64,000 nt of DNA from Alphaproteobacteria bacterium (lineage in GTDB: Bacteria; Pseudomonadota; Alphaproteobacteria; Caulobacterales; Hyphomonadaceae), in contig JAAANZ010000031.1 of assembly GCA_009909065.1 (NCBI GenBank), positions 17,596 to 81,595 of the forward strand. Reading direction: 5' to 3'. Below the pieces are notes generated by a model that was not told the DNA's origin, did no database searches, and saw nothing but the letters and a program-made list of their open reading frames with translations. Positions 17,698-26,351 of this stretch are shown here, one piece after another (the first letter of the stretch is position 1; every line of letters starts with the position of its first letter). Both the position numbers and the translations under genes were made by a program.

Positions 17698-18125
17698 GCG
17701 ATCGCGAGGCGCTGGACCGACGCTGGCGCGAGATGCTGTCGACAGGTGACATGCCGGGTGCGACGCGTTTTCTCGGTTTCGAATTCATCGATTTCGACAG
17801 TCATGATGGCTGGTGCGAAGCGGCTTTCCATCCCAATGAGCACACGCTCAACCCGGCCGGAAAGGTCCAGGGCGGGTTCATCTCGGCCATGCTCGACGAG
17901 GTGATGTCGATTGCCGGCTCGCTCGTCCAGCCCGTCTATTCCATGGTGCCGACGCTACAGATGACGACGAATTTCCTGCGCCCGGTCCCGGCGGCCCGCC
18001 TGATCGCGCGCGGGGAGGTCGTGCGCTCGGGGCGAACCACGGTGCACACGCGCGGCATGCTGTATGACACCGGGCGCAAGCTGCTGGCCGAGGCGAGCGC
18101 GGCCTGCGTTCCGCGCGCCCTTTAA
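17694..18125 (+). CDS. Hotdog-fold thioesterase (PaaI/4HBT family), second of a tandem pair
   Basis: This 143-residue paralogue of the preceding thioesterase has VQGGFISAMLDEVMSIAG as the catalytic helix and PTLQMTTNFLRPVPAARLIARGEVVRSG as the following strands. It starts with GTG at 17694 in a GTGA overlap with the upstream stop, implying translational coupling. Its substrate is unknown. The two copies differ over most of their length, so this is not a recent duplication. Confidence 0.85.
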   Translation: MSDREALDRRWREMLSTGDMPGATRFLGFEFIDFDSHDGWCEAAFHPNEHTLNPAGKVQGGFISAMLDEVMSIAGSLVQPVYSMVPTLQMTTNFLRPVPAARLIARGEVVRSGRTTVHTRGMLYDTGRKLLAEASAACVPRAL

Positions 18126-18178
18126 ACCGGCGCGTTCTCAATTGGAATCAACTTGCCGCTTCAACTCCTTGCTTTTAT

Positions 18179-18222
18179 GCGCTTCCGGACGGCGAACCGG
18201 TGCCCACTTCGCCTGGAAGCGC
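18179..18222. repeat. Small palindromic element (nested stem-loop) between convergent genes
   Basis: Outer arms GCGCTTCC/GGAAGCGC (8 bp) enclose inner arms GGCGAA/TTCGCC (6 bp). The arrangement closely resembles the short intergenic palindrome common in Rhizobiales and other alphaproteobacteria (TTCCGGACG...CACTTTTCCTGGAA type, recalled from such genomes). It sits between two convergent genes and may also act as a terminator or RNA-stability stem. Confidence 0.65.
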
Positions 18223-18257
18223 TTTAAGGCAAATGCCCCGGCCGCGCGTGGTTTGCC

Positions 18258-19430
18258 TCAATAACTTTTCGGCAGGCCAAGCACGCGCTCGGCAATGAAA
18301 TTCAGGATCATTTCACGGCTGACAGGCGCAATCCGCGCCAGCATGGCTTCGCGCATGAAGCGTTCGACATGATACTCCTTCGCATAACCCATGCCGCCAT
18401 GGCTGAGCACCGCCGTCTCGCAGGCATTGAAGCCCGCCTCGCAGCCGAGATATTTCGCGGCATTCGCCTCCGCCCCGCATTCCTTGCTGTCATCGAACAG
18501 GGCGGCCGCCTTGTAGGCGAGCAGTTCGGCCGCCGACAATTCCGCCCAGGCCTTGGCCAGCGGATGGGCAACTCCCTGGTTCTGGCCGATGGGCCGTCCG
18601 AAAATGATTCGCTCATTGGCATACTGCGCCGCGCGCTCCAGCGCGGCAAAGCCGAGCCCGATACTCTCGACGGCGAACAGGACCCTTTCGGGGTTCAGCC
18701 CTTGCAGGAGGTATTTGAAACCCTCGCCTTCCTCGCCGATCAGATGCTCCTTCGGCACTTCCAGGCCGTCAATGAAAAGCGTGTTGCACTCGACCGCCTT
18801 GCGGCCCATTTTCGGGATCGGCTGGGCCTCGATCTGATCCCGGTTGAAATCGGTATAGAAGAGCGACAGGCCGAGATAAGGCTTGGAGCATTCTTCCTTG
18901 GGCGTGGTGCGCGCGATGATCAGGATCTTGTCGGCGCGCTGGGCGCCGGTCGTCCAGATCTTGCGGCCATTGATGGTGTAGCCGGAATTGGTGCGCTCGG
19001 CGCGCGTCTGCAGGCTGGACGTGTCGAGGCCGGAATTCGGCTCGGTCACGGCAAAACACATCTTCTCCTCGCCCGAGATGATCTTGGGCAGGTTCTCCTG
19101 CTTCTGTTCGGGGGTGCCGAATTTCTCCAGCGGCTTGGGACCGAAGATGTTGAGATGGATGGCCGAGGCGCCTGAATAGCCCGCGCCCGACCGTGTCACT
19201 GTCTGCATCACCAGCGACGCTTCGGTCAGGCCGAGACCGGCGCCGCCATATTCTTCCGGAAACGCCACGCCGAGCCAGCCACCCTCGGCCATCGCGTCGC
19301 AAAAGGCTTCCGGCCAGTCGCCGGTCTCGTCGGTTCTGGCCCAGTAGTCGTCTCCGAACTGGGCGCATGTGCGCTCGACCGCATCGCGGATGGCAAGCTG
19401 GTCTTCGCTCATGTCTGTGATCGTGTGCAT
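18258..19430 (-). CDS. Acyl-CoA dehydrogenase family protein
   Basis: This is a 390-residue FAD-dependent acyl-CoA dehydrogenase. Family signatures visible are the CFAVTEPNSGLDTSSLQTRA FAD/substrate segment, GRKIWTTGAQRADKILI, FGRPIGQNQGVAHPLA and the C-terminal HGGMGYAKEYHVERFMREAM. The chain-length specificity cannot be read. It stands alone, convergent with the thioesterase pair and 56 bp downstream of the thiO-like gene. Confidence 0.92.
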   Translation of the reverse strand: MHTITDMSEDQLAIRDAVERTCAQFGDDYWARTDETGDWPEAFCDAMAEGGWLGVAFPEEYGGAGLGLTEASLVMQTVTRSGAGYSGASAIHLNIFGPKPLEKFGTPEQKQENLPKIISGEEKMCFAVTEPNSGLDTSSLQTRAERTNSGYTINGRKIWTTGAQRADKILIIARTTPKEECSKPYLGLSLFYTDFNRDQIEAQPIPKMGRKAVECNTLFIDGLEVPKEHLIGEEGEGFKYLLQGLNPERVLFAVESIGLGFAALERAAQYANERIIFGRPIGQNQGVAHPLAKAWAELSAAELLAYKAAALFDDSKECGAEANAAKYLGCEAGFNACETAVLSHGGMGYAKEYHVERFMREAMLARIAPVSREMILNFIAERVLGLPKSY

Positions 19431-19486
19431 GTCTCGCGTCTCCTCTGGCCCCCGTGATATGCCGTGAAGGGCGATGGCGTCCAGCG

Positions 19487-20491
19487 TCAGGCCGGGATGA
19501 CGCCGCGGCGGCCGGGATCGAAGTCCGCGGCGAGCTGATCCCGCTCGCCTTCCAGGATATGTCCGGCGACAATCTCACCGGTCAGCGGCGCCAGCAGCAC
19601 GCCATTGCGATAATGGCCGCCGGCGAGGTAGCGACGCGTCCCCTGCCAGCCGATCAGGGGGGCAAGGTCAGGCGTGCGCGGACGCACCCCGGCCCAGCGC
19701 TCGATGATCTGCGTTGCGGCCATGCCGGGACAGATGCGCTCAGCGCTGTCGATGAGCGATATTACCGCCGGCCCGCTCACATCACTGTCGCTTTCGCCGG
19801 GCCGGACCGTGGCGCCCAGGACCACCCGATCGCGCTTGGGCACCAGATAATGCTGGCCGAACCGGACCACGCGGCCAGGCAAGTCAGGTCCCGGCGCCAG
19901 CGCCACGGCGACGCCCTTGACCGGTGTCATCCCGGCCGCCCGCCAGCCGGTTGCATCGACCAGAACATCGGCCATCTGGCCATCCGGCAGGCGCACACCG
20001 GCCGGGCCGGTCTCGACATCGCGAATATCCTGTCCCGTGCGCAGCGCGATCCCCCGGCGCGACAACGCCCTGACCAGCGCCGCGAGCGTGCGGCGATTGT
20101 CCACCTGCACGTCACTGGGAAGCAACAGCGCCCCGGCCAGGGTCGGCTGCAGGGCCGGCTCGAGCGCATGAGCGGCTCTGGCGTCAAGCGGCTCGAACTC
20201 AAGACCGCGCTGGCGGCAGCCGCCGGCGATCCGCTCGAGATGGTGGAGCTGGGAAATGTCGCCGGCCACGGCAAGCGTCGGCTGGCGGCGATAGTCGATC
20301 GACAGGCCCGATTCGGTTTCCAGCCGGCGTGTCATCTCGGGCCAGATCGCTGCACCGGCCAAGCACAGATCGAACAGCCGTGGATGGGCCCCTGATTCGC
20401 CGGCCGCTTCATAGGCCGGCGCCAGCATACCGGCGGCGGCATGGCTCGCCCCGCCCCCGGGCCCTGCGTGGTCGAATACGGTGACCTTCAC
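19487..20491 (-). CDS. thiO: ThiO-like FAD-dependent glycine/amino-acid oxidase, N-terminus missing
   Basis: This is a DAO-family oxidase of the glycine oxidase/ThiO type, which makes the imine for thiamine thiazole. The visible part begins in the second beta strand (KVTVFDHAGPGGGASHAAAGMLAP) and continues to the C-terminal FAD-binding HYRNGVLLAPLTGEIVAGHIL. The first roughly 25 residues with the GxGxxGL nucleotide-binding loop are absent. The start available is a GTG at 20491, and no upstream frame encodes an intact Rossmann loop. One extra C in the GGCCCCGCC run would account for a local frame change (GLARRGVKV), but the sequence further upstream is still unlike the family. I treat it as 5'-truncated or damaged; no other thi genes are nearby. 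Confidence 0.7.
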   Translation of the reverse strand: MKVTVFDHAGPGGGASHAAAGMLAPAYEAAGESGAHPRLFDLCLAGAAIWPEMTRRLETESGLSIDYRRQPTLAVAGDISQLHHLERIAGGCRQRGLEFEPLDARAAHALEPALQPTLAGALLLPSDVQVDNRRTLAALVRALSRRGIALRTGQDIRDVETGPAGVRLPDGQMADVLVDATGWRAAGMTPVKGVAVALAPGPDLPGRVVRFGQHYLVPKRDRVVLGATVRPGESDSDVSGPAVISLIDSAERICPGMAATQIIERWAGVRPRTPDLAPLIGWQGTRRYLAGGHYRNGVLLAPLTGEIVAGHILEGERDQLAADFDPGRRGVIPA

Positions 20492-20572
20492 GCCGCGGCG
20501 GGGCCAAGCCCGCCAAGGCCGGCGAATGGTCTCGCCCCCGGGCGCGGCGGGTTTTGACTTCGGCGGCGGGTG

Positions 20573-20836
20573 TCAGGTTTTGCGACGACGCTCGCTTCGC
20601 CAGATGCGCAGGAAGGCGGCCGCCCAGCGGCGCTCCTGGAAGATCAGCGTCTTGGTCACGACGCCATTCCCGCCATGCCGCGTCTTGACCATGATGTCCG
20701 GGGCGTCGCTGTCTTCATGGCGTTCCTCCGGGTTGCACATATATTGTCGCCACTTGGCATAGGCTTCGATCGCGCTGGCGAGAACGAGTTCATCGCGCGG
20801 GCGCTCCACTCCCAGATTGACAACAACATCAGACAT
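20573..20836 (-). CDS. Hypothetical protein, 87 aa
   Basis: I do not recognise the family. The protein starts MSDVVVNLGVERPRDELVLASAIEAY and ends with a basic helix (RRWAAAFLRIWRSERRRKT). It is soluble, with two short conserved-looking stretches (YAKWRQYMCNPEER, MVKTRHGGNG). The ATG at 20836 follows a GGGGTGACG ribosome site. It lies 81 bp upstream of the truncated thiO-like gene on the same strand. Confidence 0.6.
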   Translation of the reverse strand: MSDVVVNLGVERPRDELVLASAIEAYAKWRQYMCNPEERHEDSDAPDIMVKTRHGGNGVVTKTLIFQERRWAAAFLRIWRSERRRKT

Positions 20837-20977
20837 ATTCGTCACCCCTGCCTTTTCGTTAACATAGGGTAATCGCGGCGCTGCAGCAAAATCAATCCAC
20901 CCATCGGGGAATTTCTGGCCGTCCACTCGCGCAGACGATTTCCTGCCTTTTCCGGCAGTTTCGCCAACGTGCCGCAG

Positions 20978-21006
20978 TTGAGATCGATTCGCACAACCCC
21001 TAACTT
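20978..21006 (+). promoter_or_regulatory. Sigma70-type promoter for the iron ABC transporter operon
   Basis: TTGAGA (20978-20983), a 17-bp spacer, then TAACTT (21001-21006), 25 bp before the ATG at 21032, with CACGGAG as the ribosome site. I did not find a convincing Fur or Irr box. Confidence 0.45.
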
Positions 21007-21031
21007 GGACGAGTCACACGGAGCGATTTTC

Positions 21032-22115
21032 ATGCCGACCTCATTCCCGCTGCGGCCTGTGCGTCATGCCGCGATCTTCCTGCTGTCCATCCTCTCACTG
21101 CATGCATGTTCCGCGCCAGACACGGGCCAGGGCAATGAGTCCGGCACCGTCGCGGGGCAGGTGGTGAATGTCTATTCGACACGGCATTACGACTCCGACC
21201 AGCGTCTCTATGAGGCCTTCGAGGACGAGACGGGCATCGAGGTGCGCACGCGCGAAGCCGGCGCCGCGCAACTCCTGGAAACCATGATTGCCGAAGGCGA
21301 GAACAGCCCCGCCGACCTGGTGATCGCCGCCGATGCCGGAACGCTCTGGCGGTTCAAGCAGGCGGGCCTGACCGGGCCGATCGGTTCGAGGAAGCTCGAC
21401 GAGGTGATTCCGCCGCGCCTGCGCGGCGGCGACGGGCACTGGGTGGGCCTGGCCAAGCGTTATCGCGTGCTGGCCTATGATCCCGAACAGGTCGACGGCG
21501 ATTCGCTCGACGACATGACACGACATGACAGACCTCACCGATGAGCGGTTTACCGGCGAGATCTGTGCCCGCTCGAGCACGAATATCTACAATCTCTCGC
21601 TCCTCGGCGAGATCATCGCGCGGCGGGGCAGCGAGGCGGCCACCGAATGGGCGCAAGCGGTCAAAGACAATTTCGCGCGCGATCCCCAGGGCGGAGACAC
21701 CGCGCAGATCAAGGCCGTTGCCGCCGGAGCCTGCAGCGTGGCCATCGCGAATCATTATTACTGGGTGCGCCTGGCCGAAAGCGGCTCGGAGGCCGACAAT
21801 GAGGCCGCCGCGGCAACCGAGCTCGCCTTCGTCTCGGCCGGTGACGGCGTGCATACCAATGTCACCGGGGCCGCCATGGCCGCCAATGCCCCCAACCGCG
21901 ACGCCGCGCGCGCCTTGATCGAATTCCTCGCTACACCGCAGGGGCAGTCTCTTCTGGTTACCGAGACGAAGGAATTCCCGGTGATCGAGGGCGCCGAACA
22001 GCCGGAAGGGCTGGAAAGACTGCCGGAATTCCAGGAAAGCCAGCTTGATCTCGGCGTGCTCGGCGAAAACCAGACCCAGGCCCAGAAGATCTTCGACCGG
22101 GTCGGCTGGAAGTGA
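21032..22115 (+). pseudogene. Fe(3+) ABC transporter substrate-binding lipoprotein, frameshifted by a 10-bp tandem duplication
   Basis: This is a periplasmic ferric-iron binding protein of the FbpA/FutA/SfuA class. A lipoprotein signal (FLLSILSLHAC) gives an acylated Cys. The mature part starts VVNVYSTRHYDSDQRLYEAFEDETGI, the iron-binder consensus. The second frame supplies AGACSVAIANHYYWVRLAES (iron-ligand tyrosines) and the closing QKIFDRVGWK. The duplication of CGACATGACA at 21511-21530 shifts the frame. Removing one copy gives a 357-residue protein reading DSLDDMTDLTDERF. The permease gene starts at a GTG overlapping this stop. Confidence 0.92.
21511..21530. repeat. 10-bp perfect tandem duplication in the iron-binding protein gene
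   Basis: The unit CGACATGACA occurs twice in tandem. Removing one copy restores SLDDMTDLTDE in frame. Confidence 0.95.
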
Positions 22116-23728
22116 GGTCAACGCACACACCCGGCCGATTCCGCCTGCCGGGCGTGTCGCTGGCCGACCTTCCCGGCCTCCTCACCGGCCTGGTCATCGG
22201 CGCGCCGCTTCTTGCAGCCCTGCTGACCGGCTTGCTCGCCGGAGGCGGCGAGGCCTGGGAGCATATCGTGGCGACCGGACTTGCCGGCTATTCAGCCGGA
22301 ACGCTGGCAACGCTTGCGCTGACGTCCGGGTTGATCCTGCTGACCGCGGTGCCGGCGGCCTGGCTGGTCACCATGTACCGTTTTCCCGGGCGCGGCCTGT
22401 TTGAATGGCTCCTGATCCTGCCACTGGCGGCGCCCGGCTATGTGCTCGCCTTTGCCTATGCCGACCTTCTCAGCGTTGCCGGTCCGGTCCAGTCGGCCCT
22501 GCGCGACATGACCGGGCTCGGCGCGCGCGACTACTGGTTTCCAAACATCAATTCCCTGCCCGGCCTCGGTTTCGTGCTGGCCGGGGCGCTTTATCCCTAT
22601 GTCTATCTCACCGCGCGCGCGGCCTTCACGACGACATCGATCTGCGCGCTGGACGCGGCGCGCACGCTCGGCGCGAGGCCGCGGCGGGTCTTCCTGTCGG
22701 TTGCCGTTCCCACGGCGCGCCCCGCCATCGCGGCCGGCCTCGCGCTGGCGCTCATGGAAGCAGCCGCCGATTATGGCGCGGCTTCCTTTCTCGGCGTGCA
22801 GACGCTGACCGTCGGCCTTGTGAAAGCCTGGTCGAGTTTCGGCGACGCCGGCGCGGCGGCCCGGATGGCGCTGATCCTGCTGGCGATTGCCCTGCTCCTG
22901 CAGGCACTTGAACGGATCGAGCGCGGCGAGGCCGGCAGCGAAGCCACCTCGAAACGCTGGCAGGTGATCGATCGCCAGAAACTGACCGGGCCTGCCGCGC
23001 TGGGCGCTTTCACGCTGTGCCTCGGCATTTTCGCCTGGGGGTTTGCGGTGCCGATCGCGCGTCTTGTCTGGCTGTCGGCGGAAACCGGCGCGCCGGTCGC
23101 CAGCATCTGGCAGGCGCTTTCCAACTCCGTCACGCTGGCTTTCATCGCGGCGGCCATCGGTTTTCTGGCCGGCCTCGTGATCGCGCTCGGCGTCCACACA
23201 CGCCGGCCGGGTGCGCGACTGGCACGGATCGCGGCGGCGGGGGGCTATGCCGTGCCGGGCGCCGTGCTTGCGCTGGGCGGGCTCATCGTGCTCGAGCGGC
23301 TGGGCCTTGGCCTTGTCGGCCCGCTCGCCCTCGGGGTGCTGATCTGGATCTATGTCAGCCGCTTTTCCGCCGCCGGGGCGCAGCCGATGGAAGCCGCGCT
23401 TGCCCGCGCGCCCGCCTCGATGGGACAGGCCGCGCGCTCGCTGGGCGCCGCGCCGCTGCGACGGGTGCGCGAGGTGGATCTTCCCGTCGCCCTTTCCGGC
23501 GCGCTGGTCGGCGGACTGATCCTGTTTGTCGAGATCCTCAAGGAATTGCCGGCGACGCTGATGCTGCGCCCGTTCAACTGGGACACTCTGGCCGTGCGCG
23601 CCTATGCCTATGCCTCCGACGAGCGCCTCGCGGCCGCCGCCCTGCCCTGCCTGATGATCACCGGAGCCGGGCTCGTCCCGGTCATCTTCCTGTCCTGGCG
23701 CCTGTCGCGCGCGCGGCCGGGGAGCTGA
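22112..23728 (+). CDS. Iron ABC transporter permease, FbpB-type two-domain
   Basis: This is a 538-residue inner-membrane permease with two fused BinPDT-type transmembrane halves. Each half has an EAA-loop: ALDAARTLGARPRRVFLSVAVPTARPA in the first, MGQAARSLGAAPLRRVREVDLPVALS in the second. About twelve hydrophobic segments are visible. It starts with GTG in a GTGA overlap with the binding-protein gene and is followed 2 bp later by the ATPase gene. Together the three genes form a ferric iron importer. Confidence 0.93.
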   Translation: MRSTHTPGRFRLPGVSLADLPGLLTGLVIGAPLLAALLTGLLAGGGEAWEHIVATGLAGYSAGTLATLALTSGLILLTAVPAAWLVTMYRFPGRGLFEWLLILPLAAPGYVLAFAYADLLSVAGPVQSALRDMTGLGARDYWFPNINSLPGLGFVLAGALYPYVYLTARAAFTTTSICALDAARTLGARPRRVFLSVAVPTARPAIAAGLALALMEAAADYGAASFLGVQTLTVGLVKAWSSFGDAGAAARMALILLAIALLLQALERIERGEAGSEATSKRWQVIDRQKLTGPAALGAFTLCLGIFAWGFAVPIARLVWLSAETGAPVASIWQALSNSVTLAFIAAAIGFLAGLVIALGVHTRRPGARLARIAAAGGYAVPGAVLALGGLIVLERLGLGLVGPLALGVLIWIYVSRFSAAGAQPMEAALARAPASMGQAARSLGAAPLRRVREVDLPVALSGALVGGLILFVEILKELPATLMLRPFNWDTLAVRAYAYASDERLAAAALPCLMITGAGLVPVIFLSWRLSRARPGS

Positions 23729-23730
23729 GA

Positions 23731-24771
23731 ATGGCCGGTGAGGAGCTTATCGCGGAGGGCGTTTCGCGTCTCTATGACGGCGAGCGGGTCGTCGACCGCG
23801 CCAGCCTGACGCTGCGCCCCGGACGGATTTTCGCGCTGGTCGGCGCCTCAGGGGCCGGCAAATCGACCCTTTTGCGCCTCCTGGCCGGACTGGAGCCGGT
23901 GGACGAGGGCGAGGTGCGGATCGGACAGGAACGGCTCTCGCGCCCGGGCCAGACCGTGCCGCCCGAGCAGCGCCGGACGGGGCTGATTTTCCAGGATTTC
24001 GCCTTGTTTCCGCACATGACCGCCCTGCAGAATGTGCGTTTCGGCCTTGCCGGCCGCCCGCGCGGAGAGGCCGATCGCGAGGCCCGGCGCTGGCTTTCCC
24101 GTCTTTCCCGTCTCGGTCTCGAGGACCGTGCCGAAGCTTACCCTCACCAGCTTTCCGGCGGTGAACAACAGCGTATCGCCATTGCCCGCGCCCTTGCCGC
24201 GCGGCCGGCGGCGATCCTGATGGATGAGCCCTTTTCCGGCCTCGATCCGACCCTGCGCGCCGGGGTCGCCGATACCGCGCTGGCCGCCATCAGGGAGAGC
24301 GCCATTCCGGCACTGCTTGTCAGCCATGACGCGCCGGCGGCGATGGAATCGGCTGATGACCTGGCCGTGATGCGTGACGGGCGGATCATCCAGCAGGCCA
24401 CCCCGCGAGAGATTTATGAACACCCGGTCGATGCCGGCGTGGCGGCCGCGCTGGGCCAGGTCAACCGACTCGCCACTGACTCCCTGCCGGGCGGGCTGTT
24501 GCCGGCCGGCATGACCGCGCCGCCGGGCACGATTCTGTGTATCCGCGAGGAAGCCGTGCAAATCGCGCCAGAGGGCCCGGCGGTCGCACGCGTGACCCGC
24601 AGCGCCTTTGCCGGCGCGATGACCCGACTGGAACTCGATATCGCCGGCACGCGGCTGACGGCACGTGTGTCGAGCGGGCAGGCGCCGGCGACCGGCGACA
24701 CGGTCGCCGTGGCGCTCGACCCGCGGCTAAGCTTCGTTTTTGCCGGCGAAACGGGCCAGCCAGCCATCTGA
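23731..24771 (+). CDS. Iron ABC transporter ATP-binding protein, FbpC-type
   Basis: This is a 346-residue ATPase of the ferric importer. It has Walker [13 protein letters not shown]-loop [12 protein letters not shown], the ABC signature [16 protein letters not shown], Walker [14 protein letters not shown] and the switch histidine in [14 protein letters not shown]-terminal regulatory TOBE-like domain covers about 240-346. The ATG at 23731 follows the permease stop by 2 bp; the long upstream ORF is a shadow of the permease. It is the last gene of the operon. Confidence 0.93.
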   Translation: MAGEELIAEGVSRLYDGERVVDRASLTLRPGRIFALVGASGAGKSTLLRLLAGLEPVDEGEVRIGQERLSRPGQTVPPEQRRTGLIFQDFALFPHMTALQNVRFGLAGRPRGEADREARRWLSRLSRLGLEDRAEAYPHQLSGGEQQRIAIARALAARPAAILMDEPFSGLDPTLRAGVADTALAAIRESAIPALLVSHDAPAAMESADDLAVMRDGRIIQQATPREIYEHPVDAGVAAALGQVNRLATDSLPGGLLPAGMTAPPGTILCIREEAVQIAPEGPAVARVTRSAFAGAMTRLELDIAGTRLTARVSSGQAPATGDTVAVALDPRLSFVFAGETGQPAI

Positions 24772-24864
24772 AATTTCCGTTATACCTGCCTGCGGGGGCT
24801 CGCCATTCCGGCGCGCGGCTCTTAACTTGTGCCATGGCGGGATAATGGAAAGGACCTCACGGAC

Positions 24865-26241
24865 ATGGCCAATCTCATCTCCCGTAGCCTCATTGCCGCG
24901 CTGATCGCCTGTCTCGCCTCGGCCGGCGCCCATGCGCAGGGCCTTATCCGCGATACCGAGATCGAGCATACGCTGCGCGACTGGACCGACCCGATCCTGG
25001 AGGTCGCCGGCCTGCGGCCCGATGATGTCGATCTCTACATCATCAACGACCCGTCCCTGAACGCCTTCGTGGCCAACGGCAAGAATATCCACCTGCACAC
25101 CGGCCTGATCATTGCCGCGGAATCGCCGGGCCAGATCAAGGGCGTGATCGGCCATGAGACCTGCCATATCGCCTGCGGTCATACCATCACCCGCACGCGC
25201 GCCGCTGAAGTCTCGATGCGCCCGGCGCTCGTGTCCATCGGGCTCGGCGTGCTGGCCATGGCCGCAGGCGCGGGCGATGCCGGCGCGGCGTTGATCGCCT
25301 CGTCACAGCAATTCGCGGCCCTGAATTTCTTCAAGCACACACGCGCCGAGGAAGCGGCCGCCGACCAGGCAGCCGTCGCCTATCTGGAACAGCTGGGCCA
25401 GTCACCGCGCGGGCTCGTCGAGTTCTTCGAGAATTACCGCTATCAGGAAGTGCTTTCCGAGGCGCGCCGCTATCCCTATTTCCGCGCCCATCCGCTGGCG
25501 TCCGAGCGGATCCGCACCACCCGCCAGCTTGCCGAGGAAACGGGTCTGATGGATGTCGAGCCCGACCCGGAAACGGTGCGTGAATTCGAGATGATGCAGG
25601 CCAAGCTGATCGGGTTCCTTGAACCGGCCGCGCAGGTCTATCGCGAATACCCGCGCAGTGACGACAGTGCCCCGGCGCGGTATGCCCGGGCCATAGCCGC
25701 CATGCAGGCCGCCGACATCTCCACGGCGCTGTCGCAGGTCAATTCCCTGATCGAACAGTCACCGGACAATCCCTATTTCCACGAACTCAAGGGCCAGATC
25801 CTGTTCGAAAGCGGCCGTGTCGAGGAATCGGTGGGCCCGCACAAGCGCGCCAATGAACTGATGCCGGACCAGCCCCTGCTCCTGATCAATCTCGGCCGTT
25901 CGCTCATCGCACGCGGTGAGCCGGGAGACATTGCCGACGGTGAGGAGGCGCTGCGCGATGCGCTCATCGCCGAGCCGCACAATGCCTTTGCCTGGCAGAA
26001 TCTCGCCATCGCGCTGGAAAAACAGGACAAACGGGCCGAAGCCAAGCTCGCCACCGCCGAGGCGGCCTACAATGTCGGCGACCTTCCGCGCGCCAACGCC
26101 TTTGCCGGGCGCGCGATCAAGGATCTTGAAAGCGGCACGACTTTGCACAGGCGCGCCTCCGACATCCTGGCCATCACCGACCCCCGCCTGCCGGAGAACC
26201 GCGACATCTATCGCCGCCAGCAGCGTCGCCCCCAGCGCTGA
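24865..26241 (+). CDS. Secreted M48 family zinc metalloprotease with TPR domain (BepA-like)
   Basis: This is a 458-residue periplasmic protease. The signal peptide LIAALIACLASAGAHAQ is followed by the M48 catalytic domain with HETCH (HEXXH) in GVIGHETCHIACGHT and the third zinc ligand in HTRAEEAAADQAAVAYL. TPR-like helical repeats follow from about residue 250 (NPYFHELKGQILFESGRVEES, QPLLLINLGRSLIARGE). This matches BepA/YfgC proteins that police outer-membrane protein and LptD assembly. I chose the ATG at 24865 because the signal peptide starts there. Confidence 0.92.
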   Translation: MANLISRSLIAALIACLASAGAHAQGLIRDTEIEHTLRDWTDPILEVAGLRPDDVDLYIINDPSLNAFVANGKNIHLHTGLIIAAESPGQIKGVIGHETCHIACGHTITRTRAAEVSMRPALVSIGLGVLAMAAGAGDAGAALIASSQQFAALNFFKHTRAEEAAADQAAVAYLEQLGQSPRGLVEFFENYRYQEVLSEARRYPYFRAHPLASERIRTTRQLAEETGLMDVEPDPETVREFEMMQAKLIGFLEPAAQVYREYPRSDDSAPARYARAIAAMQAADISTALSQVNSLIEQSPDNPYFHELKGQILFESGRVEESVGPHKRANELMPDQPLLLINLGRSLIARGEPGDIADGEEALRDALIAEPHNAFAWQNLAIALEKQDKRAEAKLATAEAAYNVGDLPRANAFAGRAIKDLESGTTLHRRASDILAITDPRLPENRDIYRRQQRRPQR

Positions 26242-26351
26242 CAATCACGTATTCGTCAATGGCTCTGAAAGCGCCAGGGCATGGACCCGCGCGCATTTCA
26301 CTGCCAAATCTGCGAGCCGTCATTCAAACACTCAGATCAGGATTTTGCCCG

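Noticed and set aside
24103-24120. TTTCCCGTC repeated twice in the iron ATPase gene
   Set aside because: In frame (RLSRL) and plausible as native sequence; cannot be called a recent duplication without comparison.
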